This document shows positions 42,323-50,048 of a stretch of DNA of 64,000 nt, piece after piece. Below the pieces are notes generated by a model, which saw nothing but the letters and a program-made list of their open reading frames with translations, was not told the origin of the DNA and did not search any database. A program made the translations under genes and the position numbers. The stretch spans positions 209,442 to 273,441 of the forward strand of contig NZ_BSTL01000010.1 in the NCBI RefSeq assembly GCF_030269485.1, read 5' to 3'. Numbering within the stretch: position 1 is the stretch's first letter; every line of letters begins with the position of its first letter. The stretch is from Actinoplanes sp. NBRC 103695 (GTDB taxonomy: Bacteria > Actinomycetota > Actinomycetes > Mycobacteriales > Micromonosporaceae).

Positions 42323-43228
42323 TCAACCCGTGAGACGCCGCCGCATCCAGGGGAGGAGTGCGTCACCCTGGGCGCGCTGGAACGCGCGGACGGTCGGCAG
42401 CCCCGGGGGCGGCGGCCGGCGGGCCTGATCGAGGAAGTAGCCGACGATGCCGATCACCGCGTCCACGCCCGCCGCGGGCAGCAGCGCGTCGCCGTCGCCG
42501 CCGTGCACCTCGACGTTGAGCGCGAGCAGGGTGAGATCGAGCCAGTCCGGGCCGTTGCAGCCGTGCGGCCAGTCGACGAAGAGGACGTCACCGGCCGGGG
42601 TGATCAGCATGTTGTCCGGGCGTACGTCGAGGTGCACCAGGGTGTCGCCGGTCAGCGACGCCAGCCCGCGGGCGGCGATGCCGGCCAGCTCGTCCAGCCG
42701 GGGGAGCAGCCAGCGCTCGAGGTCGGCCGGCGGGTTCGCCGCGATGCGGCTCCACCCGCCGAAGTCGGTGGCCAGGGTCTCCGCGGCGGTCTGGCTGTGC
42801 GGCAGGGGCGACGGCGTGAGGGAGAGGCTGAGGTCGCGGACCGCACGCACGGCCGCGTCGAGCTCGCTCTTCTCCCATGGCGTACGGGGGTGCCGGCCGT
42901 CGACGTCCTCGAGGACCAGCACGATCCAGTGGCCGTCGTCGAAGGTCCCGAGCAGGCGGGGCGCCGGGGTGCTCCGGGGCAGGGCGGTGTTGATCTCGGC
43001 CTCCCGCCGCGCCATCTCGGCCGACTTCGGGTTCTGATCGGGGCTGACCGCCTTCACGAAGGCGCGTCGTCCGGTCGTGGTGATCACCCGGTCGGCCGTA
43101 CCCGGGGAAAATCCCCCCGACTGGGACACCGCCTCCGCCACGGCCGACCCGAGGATCTCCGCCACCGCGTCATGGACGTGCGCGGGAAGGTCGCGCCAGC
43201 CGATCCGCACTCCCACCGCCGGAATCAT
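42323..43228 (-). CDS. Aminoglycoside phosphotransferase-like kinase
   Basis: 301 residues. Kinase-like fold with HLDVRPDNMLITP (catalytic loop) and VDWPHGCNGPDWLDL (DFG-equivalent), as in the APH/choline kinase superfamily. Resistance should not be assumed; many such proteins phosphorylate metabolites. It ends 43 bases before serA on the same strand. Confidence 0.85.
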   Translation of the reverse strand: MIPAVGVRIGWRDLPAHVHDAVAEILGSAVAEAVSQSGGFSPGTADRVITTTGRRAFVKAVSPDQNPKSAEMARREAEINTALPRSTPAPRLLGTFDDGHWIVLVLEDVDGRHPRTPWEKSELDAAVRAVRDLSLSLTPSPLPHSQTAAETLATDFGGWSRIAANPPADLERWLLPRLDELAGIAARGLASLTGDTLVHLDVRPDNMLITPAGDVLFVDWPHGCNGPDWLDLTLLALNVEVHGGDGDALLPAAGVDAVIGIVGYFLDQARRPPPPGLPTVRAFQRAQGDALLPWMRRRLTG

Positions 43229-43280
43229 CCGTGCCCCCGCCTTCCGGTGTCCCGTCCCCGCATGGGAGAACCCTGGCAGT

Positions 43281-43302
43281 CCCGTCTCGATTACGAAACG
43301 GG
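43281..43302. promoter_or_regulatory. Palindrome upstream of DrrAB-type exporter
   Basis: CCCGTCTCG-ATTA... CGAAACGGG pair over 9 positions with one mismatch and a 4-base spacer, in the divergent gap between the APH-like gene and the ABC exporter. Candidate repressor operator; no regulator is adjacent. Confidence 0.45.
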
Positions 43303-43362
43303 ATTTCCCAGGTCAACCGCTTGCCCCGAAAACTGTCACAACCCGATGGCAAAGTGTCTGCC

Positions 43363-44325
43363 ATGAGCGCACCGGCCATCGAGACCAGCGGCCTGGTCAA
43401 GATCTTCGGCGACAACCGCGCGGTCGACGGGGTCGATCTCAGCGTGCCCGCCGGCACCGTCTACGGCCTGCTCGGCCCCAACGGCGCCGGCAAGACGACC
43501 GTGGTCCGCATCCTGGCCACGCTGCTGCGGCCCGACGGCGGCACGGCGACCGTCTTCGGCAACGACGTCGTCCGCGACGCCGACGCGGTGCGCGGGCGAG
43601 TCAGCCTGACCGGGCAGTACGCGTCCGTCGACGAGGACCTGACCGGTCACGAAAACCTCGTGCTGCTGGCCCGGCTGCTCGGCTACCGCAAGCCCGAGGC
43701 GCGCGCCCGAGCCGGCCAGATGCTCGAGGCGTTCGGCCTGACCGACGCCGCCGACCGGCAGGTGAAAAAGTACAGCGGCGGCATGCGCCGGCGCCTCGAC
43801 ATCGGCGCCAGCATCCTCAACACGCCCGACCTGCTCTTCCTCGACGAGCCGACGACCGGGCTCGACCCGCGCAGCCGCAACCAGGTGTGGGACATCATCC
43901 GGGTGGTGGTCGCCAACGGCACCACCGTGCTGCTCACCACGCAATACCTCGACGAGGCCGACCAGCTGGCCGGGCGCATCGCGGTGATCGACCACGGCAA
44001 GGTGATCGCCGAGGGCACACCCGGCCAGCTCAAGTCCTCGATCGGGGCCGGCACCGTCCACGTGCGCCTCCGCGACGCCGCCCAGCGATCGGCCGCCGAG
44101 CGACTTCTCGCGACATCGCTGGCGGCCGCGGTGACCCTCGAGGCCGACCCGGTCGCGCTCAGCGCCCGGGTGGACGCCGGCGGCTCCGAGCAGGGCGCCG
44201 CCGAGCTCGCCTCCCGGGCCCTGGCCGCGCTGGCCGGGGCCGGGATCGTCGTCGACGACTTCTCCCTCGGCCAGCCCAGTCTGGACGAGGTCTTCCTGGC
44301 TCTGACCGAGGTGAGATCAGCATGA
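43363..44325 (+). CDS. DrrA-type ABC exporter ATPase
   Basis: 320 residues. Walker A GPNGAGKTT, Q-loop TGQYASVDEDLTGHENL, signature YSGGMRRRLDIG, Walker B LLFLDEPTTGLD, switch His replaced by Gln in LTTQYLDEAD, as is typical in the DrrA branch. The C-terminal extension ends in LDEVFLALTE. Energises export of a drug or lipid. ATGA overlap with the permease gene. Confidence 0.93.
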   Translation: MSAPAIETSGLVKIFGDNRAVDGVDLSVPAGTVYGLLGPNGAGKTTVVRILATLLRPDGGTATVFGNDVVRDADAVRGRVSLTGQYASVDEDLTGHENLVLLARLLGYRKPEARARAGQMLEAFGLTDAADRQVKKYSGGMRRRLDIGASILNTPDLLFLDEPTTGLDPRSRNQVWDIIRVVVANGTTVLLTTQYLDEADQLAGRIAVIDHGKVIAEGTPGQLKSSIGAGTVHVRLRDAAQRSAAERLLATSLAAAVTLEADPVALSARVDAGGSEQGAAELASRALAALAGAGIVVDDFSLGQPSLDEVFLALTEVRSA

Positions 44326-45164
44326 CCACCACAGCCACCGAGACCACCGCCTACCAGCCGTCGGCGGACACCCTGGCGGCCGTGCTCGTCCGCGGCGACC
44401 GCCCGCGCCGCCCCAGCGCCTGGTCGGCGTCCGTGACCTTCGGCTGGCGGGCGATGCTGAAGATCAAGCACGTCCCCGAGCAGCTCTTCGACGTCACGGC
44501 CTTCCCGATCATCATGACGCTGATGTTCACCTACCTCTTCGGCGGCGCACTGGCCGGGTCGACGGGCGACTACCTGCAGTTCTTCCTCCCCGGCGTGATG
44601 GTCACCAGCGTCGTCATGATCACCATGTACACCGGCGTCGGCCTCAACACCGACATCGAGAAAGGCGTCTTCGACCGCTTCCGGACGCTGCCCGTGTGGC
44701 GCCCGTCCGCCCTGATCGGCATGATCTTCGGCGACGTCCTCCGCTACATCCTCGCCGCCACGGTCATCCTGGCCGTCGGCCTGATCCTCGGCTTCCGCCC
44801 CGCCGGCGGCGCCCCCGGCGTCCTGGCCGGCATGGCGCTGCTGGTCGTCTTCTCGTTCGCCTTCTCCTGGGTGTGGACCATGTTCGGCCTCATCCTCCGC
44901 TCGGAGAAATCGGTCATGGGCGTCAGCATGATGGTCCTGTTCCCCTTGACCTTCCTCAGCAACGTCTTCGTCGAGCCACGCACCATGCCCGGCTGGCTGC
45001 AGGCCTTCGTCAACATCAACCCGATCAGCCACTTGGTCGCCGCGGTCCGCTCCACCATGGACGGCACCTGGAACCCGGCCGAGATCACCTGGACCCTCAT
45101 AGCGAGCGCCGCCTTGGCCGCCATCTTCGGCACCCTGACCATGCGTCTCTACAACCGCAGATGA
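44322..45164 (+). CDS. DrrB-type ABC-2 permease
   Basis: 280 residues. A cytosolic N-terminus precedes six membrane segments. FDVTAFPIIMTLMFTYLFGGALAG, GVFDRFRTLPVWR and FPLTFLSNVFVEPRTMPGWLQAFVNINPISHLVAAVR are standard ABC-2 features. Pairs with the preceding ATPase. Overlaps the next ORF by ATGA. Confidence 0.93.
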   Translation: MTTTATETTAYQPSADTLAAVLVRGDRPRRPSAWSASVTFGWRAMLKIKHVPEQLFDVTAFPIIMTLMFTYLFGGALAGSTGDYLQFFLPGVMVTSVVMITMYTGVGLNTDIEKGVFDRFRTLPVWRPSALIGMIFGDVLRYILAATVILAVGLILGFRPAGGAPGVLAGMALLVVFSFAFSWVWTMFGLILRSEKSVMGVSMMVLFPLTFLSNVFVEPRTMPGWLQAFVNINPISHLVAAVRSTMDGTWNPAEITWTLIASAALAAIFGTLTMRLYNRR

Positions 45165-45607
45165 CCACCGACCGCACTTCCGCCTCCGAGTGCGCCTCCG
45201 CCTCCGCCTGTGCTTCCGCGTCTGCCTCCGCCTGGGCTTCCGGCTCCGACTGCGCGTCCGCGTCCGAGTGCCGCGCAGCTACCGACGTTTCCGCGGCGGC
45301 CGCGGGACGTCGCTCATCCTCCGGTCGTCTCGATGCCGAGGATGAGTCGCATGGGCTCCGCACTTTGACTGACGGAACCGAGCCGGGAGGCATTTCGTCG
45401 GGGCGGTTCTCGAGCGACGCTGAGGAGTGGCACGCGCGGCTGGTCGCTTCTGCTGCGGAAGCCGCACGGCAGCGGGCAGAGCTTGCCGCCGAGCGACGTG
45501 ACAGAGCTGCTCGCCGCAAGGCGGGCATGGTGGCCCGCCACGCCTGGCGACAAGCCCGCCTCGACGCTCGCGCCGCCGACGCTGATCGCCCTCGTCCGCC
45601 GAGTTAG
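45161..45607 (+). CDS. Low-complexity Ser/Ala/Cys-repeat protein coupled to permease gene
   Basis: 148 residues. ATG overlaps the permease stop (ATGA), so it is likely co-translated. Residues about 7-36 are a SASxCASAS repeat with several cysteines; residues about 85-148 are a charged helix rich in Ala, Arg and Glu (AEEWHARLVASAAEAARQRAELAAERRDRAARRKAG). Not a recognised family. An antisense frame (45097-45528) is also open, so coding direction is not certain. The last codons and stop lie in a 32-bp tandem repeat. Confidence 0.5.
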   Translation: MTTDRTSASECASASACASASASAWASGSDCASASECRAATDVSAAAAGRRSSSGRLDAEDESHGLRTLTDGTEPGGISSGRFSSDAEEWHARLVASAAEAARQRAELAAERRDRAARRKAGMVARHAWRQARLDARAADADRPRPPS

Positions 45608-45712
45608 CAGCCCCTGATCGCCCTCGTCCGCCGAGTTGGCAGCCGCTGATCGCCTCCTTCCACCGAGTTGGCAGCCGCTGCCGCTGATCGACTCCTTCCG
45701 CCGGGTTAGCGG
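45581..45712. repeat. 32-bp tandem repeat, 4 copies, across a gene's 3' end
   Basis: Units at 45581-45612, 45613-45644, 45645-45676 and 45683-45712, with a 6-base GCTGCC insert before the last. Unit 1 contains the stop codon of the preceding ORF (GAGTTAGC), so the array is the gene's own tail plus trailer copied downstream. The opposite-strand stop at 45706-45708 lies in unit 4. Confidence 0.85.
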
Positions 45713-46233
45713 AATCGCGCCGGGGCCTTGCGCGCTTGGGTCTTGCGCGCCAAGGTCTTGCGCGCCAAGGTCTTGCGCGCCAAGGTCTTGCGCGCCAAGG
45801 TCTTGCGCGCCAAGGTCTTGCGCGCCAAGGTCTTGCGCGCCAAGGTCTTGCGCGCCAAGGTCCTGCGCGCCTGGGTCTTGCGCGTCAGGGTCTTGCGCGT
45901 CAGGGTCTTGCGCGCCTGGGCCTTGCCGCGCTCGGGATCCGCTTGCGGTGGCGGACTGGTTCGTGGTGAGAGATCCGCTCGCGCTGGAGCTTGTGCGCTG
46001 AGGGATGTGCTCGCGGCGGCGGACTTGCTTGACCGGGGCCGCTCTCGCTCCGGGGATCTGTCGGCCCCTCGCTTTTGGGGAGCCATCAAGTCAGCGTCTC
46101 TCGCGGTTGCGTCTCTCGCGGTTGCCTCGACGTCTGAGGTAATCGGCAGGACCAGCTCATAGACGCGCGGATTTGGTGGGCCGGAGCTCGTGGCCGGCGA
46201 GTGGGGTGTGCGTTGGTGCGTAACGGTGATCAC
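45706..46233 (-). CDS. Tentative basic TLARK-repeat protein
   Basis: 175 residues if translated. The N-terminal 90 residues are hydrophilic; the rest is a run of about 13 pentapeptides, mostly TLARK, ending KAPARFR. Every third base of the TLARK unit is G or C, as in real genes here; the plus-strand VLRAK frame passes that test too. The Lys/Arg-Ala-Thr pattern recalls the basic tails of actinobacterial histone-like proteins. Starts at GTG 46233 or ATG 46086 are possible, neither with a good ribosome binding site. Confidence 0.4.
   Translation of the reverse strand: MITVTHQRTPHSPATSSGPPNPRVYELVLPITSDVEATARDATARDADLMAPQKRGADRSPERERPRSSKSAAASTSLSAQAPARADLSPRTSPPPQADPERGKAQARKTLTRKTLTRKTQARRTLARKTLARKTLARKTLARKTLARKTLARKTLARKTLARKTQARKAPARFR
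45726..45920. repeat. 15-bp minisatellite, 13 units
   Basis: Thirteen adjacent 15-bp units. The eight units 45741-45860 are identical (TCTTGCGCGCCAAGG), and the flanking five differ by 2-4 bases. The identity in the centre implies recent expansion. There are no spacers, so it is not CRISPR. Confidence 0.95.
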
Positions 46234-46280
46234 TCGGGTTAATCATTGAGTTTATCAAGTATTGGCTCGACGATGGGGTC

Positions 46281-47252
46281 ATGAGGATGACTAGGGTGCG
46301 GCTGACCGCGGCGGGTGGGCCTGAGGTGCTTGCTGTTGAGACGGGGGATGTGCCGGAGGTTGGATCGGGGCAGGTTCTGATTCTGGCTGAGGCTGTGGGT
46401 GTTGCCTTCAATGACGTCACTACCCGGCAAGGGCTCAACCCGGGGCGGTTGCCTGACGTGCTGGGGTTTGACGTTGTCGGGCATGTTCTGGCGGTGGGGG
46501 CCGGTGTTGCCGAGCTTGGTGTGGGGGAGCGGGTTGGCGCCCTTGTCGGCACGGGTGGTTATGCGACCCATGTGGTTGCGTCGGCTACCCATGTCGTGGC
46601 TCTGCCTGAAGGGCCGGATGCCGCGGTGCTTGACGCGTTGATGTTGAACTATCTCACTGCCTGGCAGATGTTTCATCGGGTTGCCCGAGTTCGGGCGGGG
46701 CAGTCGGTGCTGGTGCTGGGGGCGGCCGGGGGTGTGGGGTCGGCGTTGACGCAGATTGCGCGGTCGGCGGGGGTTGCGGTCTTCGGCACGTCCGGGGTGG
46801 CACGCCGGGGACGCGTGGAAGGACTTGGCGCTACCTGGGTTCCGGGTGCTGCCGCGGTGCCCGTACCGGTTGCGGCGGTCTTTGATCCTGTGGGTGGGCC
46901 GTCGTTGGCGGTGTCGCGGCGGGCGGCCGCGCGCGATGGTGTGGTGGTCGCCTACGGGTTCAGCTTTGCGGCCGGTGCGGGGCATTCGAAAATGGGTGCG
47001 CTTGGTCGCACCGTTGCCGCCATTGCACGGGCCAAGCTCACGCCGGGGGCGCGGCTTGTGCTTCATGCCGTGGAGAGTGCGGTCGAGAAAGATCCGGCGG
47101 GGTTTCGCGCGGATGTCGCCGGCCTGGTCGGGATGCTTGCCCGTGGGGAGATCGCGCCCGAGGTGACCGTGTTGCCGCTCGCTGAAGCGGCTGAAGCGCA
47201 TCGGCGGCTCGAAAATCGCCTGGTCACCGGGAAGTTAGTGCTTGTCCCCTGA
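46281..47252 (+). CDS. MDR-family zinc-independent oxidoreductase (quinone reductase-like)
   Basis: 323 residues. GroES-like N-terminal part (AEAVGVAFNDVTTRQG), then a Rossmann domain with VLVLGAAGGVGSALTQIARSAG. No zinc ligands. NADPH:quinone or enone reduction is likely. Codon use is unusual: many third-position T (GTT, GCT, CTT, GGT), unlike the C-ended codons around it, which hints at different origin or strand-specific drift. ATG 46281 or 46287. Confidence 0.85.
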   Translation: MRMTRVRLTAAGGPEVLAVETGDVPEVGSGQVLILAEAVGVAFNDVTTRQGLNPGRLPDVLGFDVVGHVLAVGAGVAELGVGERVGALVGTGGYATHVVASATHVVALPEGPDAAVLDALMLNYLTAWQMFHRVARVRAGQSVLVLGAAGGVGSALTQIARSAGVAVFGTSGVARRGRVEGLGATWVPGAAAVPVPVAAVFDPVGGPSLAVSRRAAARDGVVVAYGFSFAAGAGHSKMGALGRTVAAIARAKLTPGARLVLHAVESAVEKDPAGFRADVAGLVGMLARGEIAPEVTVLPLAEAAEAHRRLENRLVTGKLVLVP

Positions 47253-47434
47253 CACTGTGGGGCGACCCCGACGGCCCCTCGGCGCCAACGCAGGTGCCTC
47301 CGCGCCGACTCCCGTCGCCCCCGTGTCAAATCAGGCGCCTCTGCTCGGTGTCTTTCCGCGACAACGCCTTCCGCGCCGGTGTCTTACAGCGCCGGCGTCC
47401 CTCCTCGGCAACGCGGGCGCTTCGAGCCGGTGAG
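47253..47434. other. Gap between convergent genes (182 bp)
   Basis: No gene. GACACTGTGGGGCGAC near 47252 can pair imperfectly with GTCGCCCCCGTGTC near 47315, a possible weak bidirectional terminator. Confidence 0.3.
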
Positions 47435-48580
47435 TCACGTGTGCGTGTGAGTTCTCGGGTCGGGCGCGAGCGGGGGCGTCGGGTTGAGGGGGCTGCGGGC
47501 TTGGGGGATGCGCTGGCCGGTGAGAGCTGTGCGGAAGGGGATCACGGCGGCGATCGCCACGGCCAGGAAGAGGCGGGAGTTCGTCCACAGCGGATGGTCC
47601 ACGGCAGTGATCGGCAGGAGCATGGCTGTCAGGACCACGGTCGTCCAGGCGGCTTGGGCTCGGCGGGTCGGCAGGGGGAGGAGCACGGCCAGGACCAGCC
47701 AGATCTGGTGGTGGGTCCAGGACACGGGGGACAGGACCACGGCCGCGGCGCCGGTTGTCACGGTTGCGGTCAGCCAGTCGCCGGAGCGGGCCGCGCGCGT
47801 GGCTCGCCACAGGGCCAGGGCGGCCACGGCGCCTCCGATTGTCAAGGTCAGGAGGGTGCGCGGTGTCTCGGGGACGGACAGGCGCAGGAGCATGCCGTTC
47901 AGGGACTGGTTGCCGGCCGAGGTGATGTGGCCCAGGCGGCTGACCTGGAAGACCTCCGTGGTCCAGTAGCGCAGGCTGTCGCTGGGCAGGGCTGCCGCGG
48001 CCACGACGGTGCAGGCGGCGAAGGTGCCGGCCGCGACCAGCGATGCGCGGCGGCGGGCGGCCAGGAACAGCAGCGGGATGAAGATGAGCGGTGTCAGCTT
48101 GACGGCCGCTGTCAGTCCGATGAGGACTCCGCAATAGCGTGTGTTGCGCAGGATCAGCAGATCGGTCAGCGCCAACGCCGCCAGGAAGATGCTGACCTGG
48201 CCGAAGCGCAGGTTGGACGCGAACGGGGCGGAGAGCATCAGCGCCAGCGCGAGCCAGCCGCTCACGTCGGTGAGCCGGTGGGACTGCCTGGTGGTGAGGA
48301 TCGCGACGGCGGCGACGGTCGCGATCGTCGCCAGGGTCCAGAGGATCTGGACCGCGGGCAGCGGCAGGGCCGTCAACGGGCGGAACAGCAGGGCCGCGAA
48401 CGGGGGATAGGTGAAGGGCGCGTCGCCTCGGATGAAGTCGTAGAGGCTGGGGGCCGCGGCCGCGCCCAGGTAGACGTGCAGGTCGGACAGGCGGGCCTCG
48501 ACGGGGCGGGACAGCATCGCCCAGCCGGTCACGCCGCCGGCCGCCGTCGCGCCTGCCCACGCCCACCGATTGAATCCCAT
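47435..48580 (-). CDS. GT87-family membrane glycosyltransferase
   Basis: 381 residues, about 10 hydrophobic segments. SDLHVYLGAAAAPSLYDF carries the early acidic residue of polyprenyl-phosphate-mannose-dependent (PimE-like) GT87 enzymes; PFTYPPFAALLFRPL and FGQVSIFLAALALTDLL are family features. It probably adds mannose outside the membrane. Its upstream CTACATAGGG (48591-48600) matches the PadR operator at 50035. Confidence 0.88.
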   Translation of the reverse strand: MGFNRWAWAGATAAGGVTGWAMLSRPVEARLSDLHVYLGAAAAPSLYDFIRGDAPFTYPPFAALLFRPLTALPLPAVQILWTLATIATVAAVAILTTRQSHRLTDVSGWLALALMLSAPFASNLRFGQVSIFLAALALTDLLILRNTRYCGVLIGLTAAVKLTPLIFIPLLFLAARRRASLVAAGTFAACTVVAAAALPSDSLRYWTTEVFQVSRLGHITSAGNQSLNGMLLRLSVPETPRTLLTLTIGGAVAALALWRATRAARSGDWLTATVTTGAAAVVLSPVSWTHHQIWLVLAVLLPLPTRRAQAAWTTVVLTAMLLPITAVDHPLWTNSRLFLAVAIAAVIPFRTALTGQRIPQARSPLNPTPPLAPDPRTHTHT

Positions 48581-48586
48581 GGTAGG

Positions 48587-48601
48587 AACTCTACATAGGG
48601 G
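48587..48601. promoter_or_regulatory. Second PadR-box-like site before GT87 gene
   Basis: ACTCTACATAGGGG lies 7 bases before the minus-strand GT87 start and shares CTACATAGGG with the perfect palindrome at 50035-50048. Confidence 0.4.
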
Positions 48602-48634
48602 TTGGACTGTGGTGGAAGGCTCGTGGCGGGACTG

Positions 48635-49723
48635 TTATCGAGGTGTGGCGGGCTCGGTCAGGCGGAGGGTGAGGGCCGCGGCGAGGAGGGCCGTCACGGC
48701 TTGGCCCGTGGGATGGGCGGCGAAGCCGAAACCGAAGACGGCGGAATGGTCGAGGACGCGGCCGGCAAGGGCCGTGGGGTCGGCGGTGGCCAGGAGGGTG
48801 GCTTCGCAGACTGCCACGGCGGCCAGGGCGGTGGCCGCGCCGAGGGTTGCCTGGCGGCGCGGGGATCCCGGTTCCCCCAAGATCAGGACGACGACGGCGC
48901 GGCCAGTGGCACGCGCGGTGGTGAGAGCGCGGCGGGGGAGGGTCGGGACGACGACGGCGCGGCCAGGGGTACGCGTGGTGGTGGGAGTGCGGCGGGGGAG
49001 GGCCAGGGCAAGGACGAAGACGGTGCAGAGGAGAAGTGGGGTGGTCATGACCGCGGCGTTGGCGAGAAGGAGTGCCGAGGCGTGGCCGGTTTCTGGCGGC
49101 AGCAGGGACAGCGGGAACCACATCGGAGCGGACCAGAGGCTGACGCCCAGGGAATGGGCGGCGTGCAGGGAACCGGCGGCTGTGGCGGCGATCAACGAGA
49201 TCGTGCTGCCGAGGAGGAGCGCGGGGACTCTTCGGAGGAGGCGGATGGTGGCGAGCATGGCCACGGCCCAGGTGGCGACCGCGGGGGCCACGTCTTGGAA
49301 GCCCATGAAAGGCATGACCGACACCGCGTTGCCGATGAAGAGGAAGACGAACAGGGGCGGGGTCAGCAGCAGGACGGCCGCGGCCGGGGACATCCGGGCG
49401 CGCCAGGCGGCCAGGGCCATGAGAAGGGCCGCGGGGAGGAGAAGGATCGCGGTGGTGGCGTGGACGGCGTTGCTCAGGGCGCCCGCCAGGAGGGTCGCGC
49501 CGGCCGCCGTTGCCACAGTCGCGAACCTCGTCGCCCAGGACGGGCCGTCCGCTGTCGGTGCGACGGCGAGGCTCCCCGCGTACCCGAGGATTTGGAAGCG
49601 TGATGAGCCGGCGGCGGACAACTCAGCCTGCCACTCACGCAGCAGGTCCGCGGAGATGTCGGGCGGCCAGCGGCGGGCGGCGGCCCTGAGCAGCAGGTGG
49701 GCCAGGCGCAGCGTCAAGGTCAT
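48635..49723 (-). CDS. Multi-pass membrane protein of the PadR operon
   Basis: 362 residues. Short amphipathic N-terminus (LAHLLLRAAARRWPPDISADLLREWQAEL) as in permease-prefix domains next to PadR genes, then about 8-9 hydrophobic helices. An Arg/Thr-rich cytosolic loop (RRTPTTTRTPGRAVVVPTLPRRALTTARATGRAVVV) contains a duplicated module. Function unknown. ATG overlaps the PadR gene by 4 bases. Confidence 0.75.
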   Translation of the reverse strand: MTLTLRLAHLLLRAAARRWPPDISADLLREWQAELSAAGSSRFQILGYAGSLAVAPTADGPSWATRFATVATAAGATLLAGALSNAVHATTAILLLPAALLMALAAWRARMSPAAAVLLLTPPLFVFLFIGNAVSVMPFMGFQDVAPAVATWAVAMLATIRLLRRVPALLLGSTISLIAATAAGSLHAAHSLGVSLWSAPMWFPLSLLPPETGHASALLLANAAVMTTPLLLCTVFVLALALPRRTPTTTRTPGRAVVVPTLPRRALTTARATGRAVVVLILGEPGSPRRQATLGAATALAAVAVCEATLLATADPTALAGRVLDHSAVFGFGFAAHPTGQAVTALLAAALTLRLTEPATPR

Positions 49724-50028
49724 GCCGGCGCCTCGCCCAGGAACGGCGACATCTGCTGCCGCATCAGGGCGACCTCGCGCCGCGCCTCGGCCGTGCCGTC
49801 GGCGGTGAGCAGGTAGTAGCGCCGGGCGGGGCGGCCCTCGGCGGCGGGATCGGTCTGCTCCCAGCGTGACTCGACCCAGCCGGCTTGTTGCAGGCGGACC
49901 AGGATGGGATAGAGCGTGCCGCTGGGCAGGCCGGTCGCCTGCATGAGCTGGAGGCCATAGCGTTCGTCGCCGCCCGCGGCCAGCAGGGCGGCCACCACTT
50001 TCAGCACCGACGCCGTCATCCGGGGCAT
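49720..50028 (-). CDS. PadR-family transcriptional regulator
   Basis: 102 residues, short PadR subfamily 1 length. ERYGLQLMQATGLPSGTLYPILVRLQQAGWVESRWE is the winged helix; GRPARRYYLLTADG the wing. Typically represses itself and the adjacent membrane gene. Operator candidate 7 bases upstream. Confidence 0.93.
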   Translation of the reverse strand: MPRMTASVLKVVAALLAAGGDERYGLQLMQATGLPSGTLYPILVRLQQAGWVESRWEQTDPAAEGRPARRYYLLTADGTAEARREVALMRQQMSPFLGEAPA

Positions 50029-50034
50029 GTACGC

Positions 50035-50048
50035 ACCCTACATAGGGT
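50035..50048. promoter_or_regulatory. Perfect palindromic PadR operator candidate
   Basis: ACCCTA-CA-TAGGGT, 6 bases before the PadR start and overlapping the stop codon (50038-50040) of the upstream histidine kinase gene. Confidence 0.65.

Noticed and set aside
42323..43228. Aminoglycoside resistance gene
   Set aside because: Only the generic APH-like kinase motifs are visible; substrate specificity cannot be read from sequence.
45726..45920. CRISPR array
   Set aside because: Units are directly adjacent with no variable spacers, and no cas genes are present.
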